DNA of 18,142 nucleotides from a bacterium UBA4637 (GTDB lineage Bacteria > Bacteroidota > Bacteroidia > Bacteroidales > Bacteroidaceae), in the NCBI GenBank assembly GCA_002405875.1, contig DHMR01000057.1:1-18142 (forward strand), written 5' to 3'. Below are positions 10,662 to 17,789 of the stretch, piece after piece (the first letter of the stretch is position 1; every line of letters starts with the position of its first letter). The translations under genes were made by a program, and so were the position numbers. The notes below the pieces were generated by a model. The model saw only the letters and a list, made by a program, of their open reading frames with translations. It was not told the DNA's origin and did no database searches.

Positions 10662-11891
10662 ATGGAAAGAAGAGTTGTTATCACTGGAATGGGTATTTGG
10701 TCGTGTCTCGGCACAGACCTTGATGCCGTCAAGGATTCTCTATATCAAGGCAAATCTGGCATCGGCATTCAGCCCGAACGATTGGAATATGGCTATCGCT
10801 CGGCCTTGACAGGTATTGTCGAGGAGCCAGTCATCACCAAGCAGATGCTCGATCGTCATACTCGTGCGGGTATGTCAGAAGAAGCCAAGTATGCTTACAT
10901 GGCTAGCGTACAAGCTTTCAAGCAAGCGAATATTTCAGATGAATATCTTCGTGAGAATGAAGTGGGCTGCATCTTTGGCAATGATTCGTCAGCCAAGCCT
11001 GTCATTGAGGCTTCCAAGATTATGGATGAAAAACACGACTCGGCGATGCTAGGCTACGGAATCATCTTCCAGTCTATGAATTCCACCGTCAACATGAACC
11101 TCAGCACGATCTTCCATCTCCGTGGAGTCAACTTCACGGTCTCTTCCGCGTGTGCCAGCGGAAGCCACTCCATTGGCTTGGGTTTCATGATGATCAAGCA
11201 AGGTTTGCAAGACATAGTGCTTTGTGGAGGTGCCCAGGAAACCAATTATTATTCGATGGCCTCATTCGATGCTCTCAGTGCCTTTTCCATCCGCATGGAC
11301 GAACCGACCAAGGCAAGCCGTCCTTTCGATCGTGACCGCGACGGACTCATACCGAGTGGTGGCGCAGCCTCACTTGTATTAGAAGACTATGGACATGCCA
11401 AGGCTCGTGGTGCCAACATATTGGCAGAAGTGGTAGGCTATGGATTCTCTAGCAATGGGGGTGGTATCAGTCAGCCTTCGGACGAAGGAAGTGTCATCGC
11501 CATGACTCGTGCCTTGAAGTCTGCGGGAGTGGAAGCAGATGACATCGACTACATCAACGCCCATGCCACCAGTACCCACCAGGGAGATATGTACGAGGCG
11601 ATCGCCCTCAACCGCATGTTCCACGACAAACATGCCTTGATTTCCTCTACCAAGGGAATGACAGGGCATGAATGTTGGATGGCTGGGGCTTCCGAGATTG
11701 TCTATTGCACCCTCATGATGCAAAACAACTTTGTGGCGCCAAATGTCAATTTTGAGAATCCCGATGAATATTCCGAAAAGCTGAATATCGCAGCCAAGAC
11801 TGTAGATATGGAAATCAATACTATACTGAGTAATAGCTTTGGTTTTGGTGGAACCAACTCAGCATTAGTTATCAAAAAATTTAAGGAATAA
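10662..11891 (+). CDS. Beta-ketoacyl-ACP synthase, FabF-like (polyene chain extension)
   Basis: A 409-residue thiolase-fold condensing enzyme that would join an acyl chain to malonyl-ACP. It opens with RRVVITGMGIWSCLGTD and has the full Cys-His-His set: Cys164 in SSACASGSHS, His301 in NAHATSTHQGD and His336 in KGMTGHECWMAG. It ends with SNSFGFGGTNSALVIKK. The length equals FabF. The Glu-Cys-Trp after the second His, where FabF-like enzymes usually have a small Leu/Gly/Ala-rich segment, suggests a specialised enzyme rather than primary-metabolism FabF. It probably works with the operon's ACP, reductase and dehydratase, possibly as a partner of the second KS at the 3' end. Substrate chain length cannot be read from the sequence. 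Confidence 0.92.
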   Translation: MERRVVITGMGIWSCLGTDLDAVKDSLYQGKSGIGIQPERLEYGYRSALTGIVEEPVITKQMLDRHTRAGMSEEAKYAYMASVQAFKQANISDEYLRENEVGCIFGNDSSAKPVIEASKIMDEKHDSAMLGYGIIFQSMNSTVNMNLSTIFHLRGVNFTVSSACASGSHSIGLGFMMIKQGLQDIVLCGGAQETNYYSMASFDALSAFSIRMDEPTKASRPFDRDRDGLIPSGGAASLVLEDYGHAKARGANILAEVVGYGFSSNGGGISQPSDEGSVIAMTRALKSAGVEADDIDYINAHATSTHQGDMYEAIALNRMFHDKHALISSTKGMTGHECWMAGASEIVYCTLMMQNNFVAPNVNFENPDEYSEKLNIAAKTVDMEINTILSNSFGFGGTNSALVIKKFKE

Positions 11892-11954
11892 GGCGGTAAA
11901 GAACATAACGTCAGCCTTTTTCCATCGCACAGGAGCAACTAAATAAAAACAAGT

Positions 11955-12563
11955 ATGAAAAAGAAACTTATGATTTTGCCTGTCATCGTCTTCCTTGCAG
12001 GAGGCGTTCAGACGGCAGGTGCTCAAAATTGGCACAATGCACCTCAGTATCACTTCGGAATCCGTGCTGGTTTTTCTGATACTAACACTTTATCAGATGA
12101 TTGGGACGGAGATTATTCTTCTAAGGATTTATGGGGACCTATGTTGGGTGTGGCTTTCGATACAAAGATTGCCAAGTTGCCATTCTATTTTGAAACGGGT
12201 GCGTATTTCATGAATCGTGGACAAAGATATTCCGTAGATAACTGGGAAAATGAAAGACCCTCACACCATCGAACGGCTTATTCCGATAATAATAATTCAA
12301 TAGTAATACCTGCCATGATTTCATATCATGCTTATATCAATAAGGATATGTCGTTCCAACCTTTTATGGGACCATTTGTATCGTTTGGTTTGGAAGATAG
12401 CGAGACAGATTACGGACTGCGTATGGGGTGTGGCTTCAATGTAAAGCAATTCTATGTCAACATGGGCATGGATATTGGATTAAGAAATGACTTCGAAACT
12501 CATGAGGGACATGTCAGTTCTCTCTTTATGACTGTGGGCTGGAACTTCTTGGGCAAGAGATAA
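11955..12563 (+). CDS. Small outer-membrane beta-barrel protein (porin/opacity-like)
   Basis: A 202-residue exported protein. Signal peptide residues 1-23 end TAGA|Q. The mature part has alternating polar/hydrophobic beta strands separated by charged loops: YHFGIRAGF near the start, LGVAFDTKIAKLPFYFETGAYF in the middle, FMGPFVSFGLED and FYVNMGMDIGLRND further on, and LFMTVGWNFLG at the end. This pattern fits an eight-strand barrel of the Bacteroidota OMP_b-brl type. It lies 63 bp after the KS gene and 27 bp before the methyltransferase, on the same strand and without an intervening promoter, so it is probably co-transcribed. Its role is unknown. Because the operon's product is expected in the outer membrane, a placement or anchoring role is conceivable but not shown. 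Confidence 0.75.
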   Translation: MKKKLMILPVIVFLAGGVQTAGAQNWHNAPQYHFGIRAGFSDTNTLSDDWDGDYSSKDLWGPMLGVAFDTKIAKLPFYFETGAYFMNRGQRYSVDNWENERPSHHRTAYSDNNNSIVIPAMISYHAYINKDMSFQPFMGPFVSFGLEDSETDYGLRMGCGFNVKQFYVNMGMDIGLRNDFETHEGHVSSLFMTVGWNFLGKR

Positions 12564-12590
12564 AACGAACAAGATATAACAATAAAAATA

Positions 12591-13772
12591 ATGAACCTAT
12601 TCAAATCCGAAAGCGATAGATATACCCATGAGCAACTATCTGCTCGTGAGGCCCAACGTCAGGCGGAGTTTATCGCTTGGGGGCCGATTATCTTCCAAAT
12701 ATCCCGACTCATGGTGAAGTTCGGTATATTGGATCTTTTGCGTGACAGCATGGAGGGATTGACTTTCTCTGAATTGAAGGAGAAAACCGACCTTTCGGAG
12801 TATGCCCTCAAAATTCTCTTGGAGGCTTCACTCAGTACAGGAACTATATTGATAGACAAAGAGACAGACAAGTATTCCATCTCTAAGACTGGATGGTTCT
12901 TGCTCAACGACCCTGCCACTCGTGTCAACTTAGACTTCAACCATGATGTCAACTACCAAGGTATGTTCTACCTGGAGGACGCGTTGAAAGAAGGAAAACC
13001 AGCTGGTCTAAAGACCTTGGGTGATTGGTCTACCATCTACGAGGGATTGTCGCAACTTGCCCCACAAGTGCAAAAAAGTTGGTTCAGCTTCGACCATTTC
13101 TATAGCGACCACTCCTTTGACAAGGCTTTGGAAATCGTCTTTGGCGAGGACATCGACGACCAAGACACGATTTCTTTAGGTACAAGTAAGCAAGTCAAGC
13201 ACCTGATGGATGTCGGTGGAAACACCGGTCGTTTCGCTCTTCGCTGTGTAGGATATGACAAGGGTGTAAATGTCACCATCGTTGATTTACCAGGACAAAT
13301 CGACATGATGAAAGAGAATGTGAAAGGCAAGAAGGGAGCAGAACGTATTTCGGGCTACTCTACCAATATTCTCTGTCAAGAGAATCAGTTGCCTCCTGTC
13401 TCCATGGTTCAAGACATAAACACAGCTGACAATCGGGAGCATGATTCTTGGGATGCTATATGGATGAGCCAATTTCTAGATTGCTTCTCTGAAGAAGAAA
13501 TCTATAGCATCCTCGCTCGTACCGCCAAGGTGATGTCTGACGATACTACCTTATATATAATGGAGACATTCTGGGATCGACAGAAATACGAGCCTGCCTC
13601 CCTTTGCCTCACTATGACGAGTGTATATTTCACCGTGATGGCTAATGGCAATAGCAAGATGTACCATTCTGATGACATGATTAAGCAAATCCGTCGAGCT
13701 GGCTTGCAAGTGGTTGCTATCCACGATGGCATCGGACAAGGGCATACGATTCTTGAAGTGAAAATTAAATAA
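12591..13772 (+). CDS. SAM-dependent class I methyltransferase, O-methyltransferase-like
   Basis: A 393-residue protein with the layout of homodimeric small-molecule O-methyltransferases. Residues 30-110 form an N-terminal winged-helix dimerisation region (FQISRLMVKFGILDLL, then a TFSELKEKTDLSEYALKILLEA segment), and residues about 200-390 form the Rossmann methyltransferase domain. The SAM motif is LMDVGGNTGRFA (205-216), with the acidic ribose-binding Asp232 in TIVDLPGQ. Where plant-type O-methyltransferases carry the catalytic His of their HDW-like motif, this protein has IWMSQFLDCFSEEE (290-303) without His. It would methylate the polyene head group or an acyl intermediate; the acceptor is unknown. 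It is 18 bp upstream of the ACP gene. Confidence 0.87.
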   Translation: MNLFKSESDRYTHEQLSAREAQRQAEFIAWGPIIFQISRLMVKFGILDLLRDSMEGLTFSELKEKTDLSEYALKILLEASLSTGTILIDKETDKYSISKTGWFLLNDPATRVNLDFNHDVNYQGMFYLEDALKEGKPAGLKTLGDWSTIYEGLSQLAPQVQKSWFSFDHFYSDHSFDKALEIVFGEDIDDQDTISLGTSKQVKHLMDVGGNTGRFALRCVGYDKGVNVTIVDLPGQIDMMKENVKGKKGAERISGYSTNILCQENQLPPVSMVQDINTADNREHDSWDAIWMSQFLDCFSEEEIYSILARTAKVMSDDTTLYIMETFWDRQKYEPASLCLTMTSVYFTVMANGNSKMYHSDDMIKQIRRAGLQVVAIHDGIGQGHTILEVKIK

Positions 13773-13790
13773 TAAAAACAAGCATAAAAA

Positions 13791-14033
13791 ATGGAAAGAA
13801 AAGAGATTGAAGAGAAAGTAAGAAACTTCCTCATTGAGGATTTGGAGATTGACGAGGAAAAGATTACACCCGAGGCTAAGTTGAAGGATGACCTCGGCAT
13901 TGATAGCCTTGACTTCGTTGACATTGTAGTCATCGTAGAGAAAAACTTCGGATTTAAGATTAAGCCAGAAGAGATGCAAGGTGTCGTTACACTCAGCCAA
14001 TTCTGCGACTATATCCAGAGTAAGGTTGGTTAA
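13791..14033 (+). CDS. Acyl carrier protein
   Basis: An 80-residue acidic helical carrier. The phosphopantetheine attachment site is Ser39 in LGIDSLDFVD, preceded by the usual DDLG. It would carry the growing polyene chain between the ketosynthases, reductase and dehydratase of this operon. At 80 residues it is a normal type II ACP. Its stop codon directly abuts the GTG start of the acyltransferase, which suggests translational coupling and matched expression. It is probably a dedicated ACP rather than the housekeeping AcpP. Confidence 0.95.
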   Translation: MERKEIEEKVRNFLIEDLEIDEEKITPEAKLKDDLGIDSLDFVDIVVIVEKNFGFKIKPEEMQGVVTLSQFCDYIQSKVG

Positions 14034-14906
14034 GTGAAGGCAAATACAACTTTTGGCAGTGCTTGGTTGCTACGGCAACTCATCAGGTGCTTACGATATG
14101 TGGACGTAAGGTTTATCTATGCCTTCACGTCCATCTTTGTCATGCCCATCTGCTTGCTTCTCAACACCAATCATAGCCGCACCACAGCTTTTCGCTATTT
14201 CCGACAACGCCAGAGATTTGGAAGATTTCACTCGGCATGGCTCACTTACTTGAACCATTGCCGATTTGCCGAGGTGGTCGTAGATCGCTTCGCCATGTTC
14301 GCTGGCAAGAAGTTTCGACTCACCATCAATGGCTATGAAGAATTCCAACGTCGTGCCGAACGAACGGAAGGATTTATGCTATTCAGTGCTCATATCGGAT
14401 GTTACGAGATTGCTGGATATTCACTCGTATCCAAGGACAAGCGATTCAATGCCTTGGTTTTCGGTGGCGAGAAAGCTACAGTGATGCAAGGCAGGAGACA
14501 GCAATTTGCCGATAAGAATATCCGTATGATACCTATCCAAACAGATATGAGTCACCTCTTCCTCGTCAACGATGCACTCGCCAATAACGAGATTGTGAGT
14601 ATGCCTGCCGACCGAGTGGTTAGTTCTTCCAAGACCCTGTCAGTTACCTTTTTGGGTGCAAAGGCGAAACTACCTATGGGACCATTCTCCGTGGCTACCC
14701 TACGAGACGAAGATGTACTTGCCGTCAATGTGATGAAGACCTCAGCCAAAAGCTATTCCATCTATGTCGTTCCCCTAAGTTACGACAAGCGAGCACCTCG
14801 AAAAAGACAAATGGAACAACTAGCTCAAAGTTATGCCAAAGAGCTGGAACGCCGTATCAAACAATATCCGGAGCAATGGTTCAACTTTTATGACTTTTGG
14901 GCTTAA
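14034..14906 (+). CDS. LpxL/HtrB-type lysophospholipid acyltransferase
   Basis: A 290-residue acyltransferase of the lipid A acyltransferase superfamily, predicted to move the finished acyl chain from ACP to a lipid acceptor at the inner membrane. A hydrophobic N-terminal segment (about 27-44) is a likely membrane anchor. The HX4E catalytic motif is His120-Glu125 in SAHIGCYEIAG. MPADRVV (190-196) matches the second conserved block, and the end PEQWFNFYDFW (279-289) is typical of LpxL relatives. The start is GTG, immediately after the ACP stop codon with no spacer; no better downstream ATG precedes the conserved region. Such acyltransferases occur in aryl-polyene clusters. The acceptor lipid here is unknown. 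Confidence 0.88.
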   Translation: MKANTTFGSAWLLRQLIRCLRYVDVRFIYAFTSIFVMPICLLLNTNHSRTTAFRYFRQRQRFGRFHSAWLTYLNHCRFAEVVVDRFAMFAGKKFRLTINGYEEFQRRAERTEGFMLFSAHIGCYEIAGYSLVSKDKRFNALVFGGEKATVMQGRRQQFADKNIRMIPIQTDMSHLFLVNDALANNEIVSMPADRVVSSSKTLSVTFLGAKAKLPMGPFSVATLRDEDVLAVNVMKTSAKSYSIYVVPLSYDKRAPRKRQMEQLAQSYAKELERRIKQYPEQWFNFYDFWA

Positions 14907-14929
14907 CCCACAACTACAGCAATAGGACT

Positions 14930-15394
14930 ATGATGAATTTTGACGCAGAAAAGCCGACGGAACAAGACCTCCGCCAAATAGACATTCATGAACTGCTACC
15001 CCAACAAGAGCCTTTCGTGATGATAGATACGCTCGTTCATTTCGACCAAACTCTTACTGTGACGGAAACAATAGTGAGAGCCGACAATATCTTTGTAGAC
15101 GCAGGTTATTTCTCTGCTACGGGGTTGATGGAGAACATCGCGCAGACTTGCGCCGCTCGCATCGGGTATGTCAATCAGTATATCCTGAAAAAAGGCATTC
15201 AACTAGGCTTTATCGGTGCAGTCCGCAACTTCGAGGTTTTAGGATTGCCCAAGGTGGGCGACCTCCTCACAACTTACGTAGATGTCAAGGAAGAAATCTT
15301 TGGTATGACCTTGGCAGAGGCTCGCATCGAATGTCGGGGCAAGACACTTACCACTACTGAAATGAAAATTGCGGTAAAAGAAAGCGAAGAGTAA
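14930..15394 (+). CDS. FabZ/FabA-like hotdog 3-hydroxyacyl-ACP dehydratase
   Basis: A 154-residue single hotdog-fold protein resembling FabZ-type dehydratases, which remove water from 3-hydroxyacyl-ACP to give the trans-2-enoyl chain. The start at 14930 (ATG ATG) is preferred over an in-frame TTG at 14897 inside the acyltransferase end. The N-terminal active-site loop reads LLPQQEPFVMID (22-33). FabZ has His where Gln25 stands here. The second active-site region, YFSATGLMENIAQTCAARIGY (60-80), keeps the expected acidic residue (Glu68) in a Met-Glu-Asn-Ile-Ala-Gln helix. GFIGAVRNFEVLGLPKVGD follows the fold well. The His replacement means it may use a modified mechanism or be specialised within Bacteroidota. 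Its operon place supports dehydration of polyene intermediates. Confidence 0.82.
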   Translation: MMNFDAEKPTEQDLRQIDIHELLPQQEPFVMIDTLVHFDQTLTVTETIVRADNIFVDAGYFSATGLMENIAQTCAARIGYVNQYILKKGIQLGFIGAVRNFEVLGLPKVGDLLTTYVDVKEEIFGMTLAEARIECRGKTLTTTEMKIAVKESEE

Positions 15395-15440
15395 GCCGGG
15401 AATAAAGAATCCCCTTAAACAACATAGAGGAAATATAAAT

Positions 15441-15857
15441 ATGAAAGAATTAAGAGAATCCAAGACATTTGAGGTTCGATTTAGTGAGGTAGATTCTATG
15501 AATGTGGTGTGGCATGGTTCCTATCCACTTTATTTCGAAGATGCTCGCGAGGCTTTCGGCAAGAAATATGGACTGGAATACATGAGTTTCTTCAACCACG
15601 GTTATTTTGCACCTCTTGTCGAGTTGACTTTCCACTACAAGAAGCCTATCAAATATGGTATGACCCCTCGCATCGACATCATCTATCGCCCTACCGAAGC
15701 AGCCAAAATCGTCTTTGATTATGAAATCCATGACCCGACGGACGAGAGTCTGATTGCAACAGGGCATTCCGTACAAGTCTTCATGGATTTGAACTACCAG
15801 CTTGTATGGGACAACCCTCCATTCTATCAAGAATGGAAAGAGAAATATTTGAAATAA
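15441..15857 (+). CDS. Acyl-CoA/ACP thioesterase, 4HBT hotdog family
   Basis: A 138-residue hotdog thioesterase of the 4-hydroxybenzoyl-CoA/YbgC type. The N-terminal motif RFSEVDSMNVVWHGSYPLYF (13-32) carries the catalytic Asp18 and His25, followed by EDARE. The length is normal for the family. It would hydrolyse thioesters, either clearing stalled chains from the ACP or releasing product; which is unknown. It begins 46 bp after the dehydratase and its stop codon lies 8 bp before the next start. The 60 codons just upstream of the second KS start are open in another frame but are out-of-frame readings of this gene. Confidence 0.9.
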   Translation: MKELRESKTFEVRFSEVDSMNVVWHGSYPLYFEDAREAFGKKYGLEYMSFFNHGYFAPLVELTFHYKKPIKYGMTPRIDIIYRPTEAAKIVFDYEIHDPTDESLIATGHSVQVFMDLNYQLVWDNPPFYQEWKEKYLK

Positions 15858-15865
15858 GAGAATCT

Positions 15866-17614
15866 ATGGCTTACGTTTTAGCAGACAATATCATCTCCCC
15901 TTTGGGCACAACCTCAGAAGAGAATTACTTGGCAGCAAAAGCTGGCAAATCGGGCATTCATGACTATGCACCTGGCACACTCGGTATCCCTGAAGGATTT
16001 ACCGCCTCTTGGATGGCTTCTGATTTTGAAGAGATGGCTTTGGAGTCAGCTCAAAAGGCGTTGGCTGCATCAGGAGTGGACGATTCAAAGGACAGAGTTG
16101 TGTTTATCTTGAGTTCCACCAAGGGGGCAATAGAGAAATTGTCTGTTCAAGATGATGACATCCAAGAACATGGACTGAGTGAGTCGGCCAAGCGAATTGC
16201 CTCCAAGTTGGGAGTTACTACCCAACCGATTGTCGTTTGCAATGCTTGCATCTCCGGCTTATCTGCCTTGATACTTGGCGAACGTTTGTTAGACATGGAA
16301 AGATACGACTATGCTATCATCTGCGGTTGTGATGTACCGGGGCGCTTTATCTTCTCTGGCTTTCAGTCCTTAAGAGCCTTGTCATCAAAACCTTGCCGAC
16401 CTTTTGACATGGAACGTTTCGGACTTAATCTCGGTGCAGCCTCAGCGACCTTGGTACTAGGAAGAGAAAAGCCAAGCGAGAAGGCATGGCAAATAGGACG
16501 TGGTTTCGTCAAGAATGATGCCTTTCACATCAGTGCTCCCTCCAAGACGGCCGAAGGTCTATACGATGCTCTAGTAGAAACTCTAAATTTATCAGACACA
16601 CAAGAGGAAACTGGATTAGCAGAAGATATCAACTGGGCAAAAGAATTAGCCCTCATCAACGCCCACGGCACAGCAACTCTTTTCAACGATCAGATGGAAA
16701 GTATCGCCATTCAGCGTGCAGGTCTATCCAACATACCGACCAATGCACTAAAAGGCTATTGGGGACATACCCTCGGTGCAGCAGGTATACTGGAAACCAT
16801 CCTCTGCATGAAAGAACTAGACGAACATACGATTATCGGCACTCTAGGTTTCCAAGAACTAGGTGTATCTGGAAAAGTAAATATTTCTGCTCAAAATCAA
16901 TCCACAGAAAAAGAAACTTTCGTCAAGATGCTCTCTGGATTTGGCGGTTGCAATGCTACCTTGTTGGGCACCAAAAAGTGTAGCTTACAGAAAGGCAGCG
17001 ACATCTCCATCAAGACATGTACATGGACTAAAAATCATTTCGTGAGCATCACCCCAAGTAGAGTTTCTGTAGACGGAAAGCCAGTAGAAGTTGACCTTTC
17101 CTGCGATTATCCTCTAACTTCGCTTTACAAGCAATACATAGGCGATTATCCTAAATATTATAAGATGGATGGATTGAGCCGATTAGGATTCATCGCCTCC
17201 GAATTATTGCTCAAGGCAGAGAAGGATTCTAACTATTGGAGGGATGAAAAGGGACAAAACTTCTCCAAACATGAAGTTGACAGAGCTATCATCCTCTTCA
17301 ACCATTCTTCTTCTATTGCATCCGACAAGAAGTTTCTTGAGTCTATAGTCGATGAGGGTAATTATTTTCCTAGTCCATCTGTCTTCGTCTATACCCTACC
17401 CAACATCGTAACTGGTGAGATTGCGATTCGAAATGGCTATCATGGAGAAACCTCGTTTTATATTCTCGAAAACAAGGACGAAGAGCTGATGCAAACCATT
17501 TTGGAGGCATCTTTCCTAGACCCTCAAACAGAAAGCATTCTTGGTGGCTGGCTCAATTATGATGATAACTCACACTTTGAAGCAGAAATGTATATCTATG
17601 AGAAGCTAGGATAG
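15866..17614 (+). CDS. Beta-ketoacyl synthase fused to a degenerate C-terminal KS-like half-domain
   Basis: A 582-residue protein. Start 15866 was chosen because MAYVLADNIISPLGTT is a proper KS N-terminus; an upstream in-frame ATG at 15806 lies inside the thioesterase gene. Residues 1-370 form a KS domain with Cys128 (NACISGLSAL), His267 (NAHGTAT) and His301 (GYWGHTLGAAG), closing with SGFGGCNATLLG (357-368). Residues about 385-582 form a second region. Its MDGLSRLGFIASELLLKAE (434-452), VDRAIILFNHSSSIASD (471-487) and FPSPSVFVYTLPNIVTGEIAIRNGYHGETSF (501-531) read like the N-terminal half of another ketosynthase, but it ends before any active-site Cys. The extension may be structural or bind a partner. 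This is the last gene of the operon and could pair with the first KS. Confidence 0.85.
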   Translation: MAYVLADNIISPLGTTSEENYLAAKAGKSGIHDYAPGTLGIPEGFTASWMASDFEEMALESAQKALAASGVDDSKDRVVFILSSTKGAIEKLSVQDDDIQEHGLSESAKRIASKLGVTTQPIVVCNACISGLSALILGERLLDMERYDYAIICGCDVPGRFIFSGFQSLRALSSKPCRPFDMERFGLNLGAASATLVLGREKPSEKAWQIGRGFVKNDAFHISAPSKTAEGLYDALVETLNLSDTQEETGLAEDINWAKELALINAHGTATLFNDQMESIAIQRAGLSNIPTNALKGYWGHTLGAAGILETILCMKELDEHTIIGTLGFQELGVSGKVNISAQNQSTEKETFVKMLSGFGGCNATLLGTKKCSLQKGSDISIKTCTWTKNHFVSITPSRVSVDGKPVEVDLSCDYPLTSLYKQYIGDYPKYYKMDGLSRLGFIASELLLKAEKDSNYWRDEKGQNFSKHEVDRAIILFNHSSSIASDKKFLESIVDEGNYFPSPSVFVYTLPNIVTGEIAIRNGYHGETSFYILENKDEELMQTILEASFLDPQTESILGGWLNYDDNSHFEAEMYIYEKLG

Positions 17615-17707
17615 ATTACCTAGAAAAACAGGAAGCACGAAACTAAAAACATGGAAATTGGTTAAATTGTCAGTAATATAGTTATAAGATTTTTATGAAA
17701 AAAGTGA

Positions 17708-17715
17708 TAACTTTG
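17708..17715 (+). promoter_or_regulatory. Putative -7 promoter element (TAACTTTG)
   Basis: TAACTTTG followed by CA matches TAnnTTTG. It lies 82 bp before the start at 17790. No TTG box stands at the expected -33 position. It marks a new transcription unit after the polyene-type operon. Confidence 0.6.
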
Positions 17716-17789
17716 CAGCAGTTTTTCGTTGGACGACGTGTCGAGCGATTAGTCAACATGAATTATTCACCTATCGTATTGGTAACTAT

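Noticed and set aside
14897..14929. TTG start giving an 11-residue extension of the dehydratase
   Set aside because: It overlaps the acyltransferase stop, and a double ATG at 14930/14933 is a better start.
15806..15865. 20-codon N-terminal extension of the second ketosynthase
   Set aside because: It overlaps the thioesterase 3' end in another frame; the KS fold begins at MAYVLADNIISPLG from 15866.
17606..17623. CTAGG/CCTAG short stem after the second ketosynthase considered as a terminator
   Set aside because: It has only 5 bp, overlaps the stop codon and lacks a T-tract.
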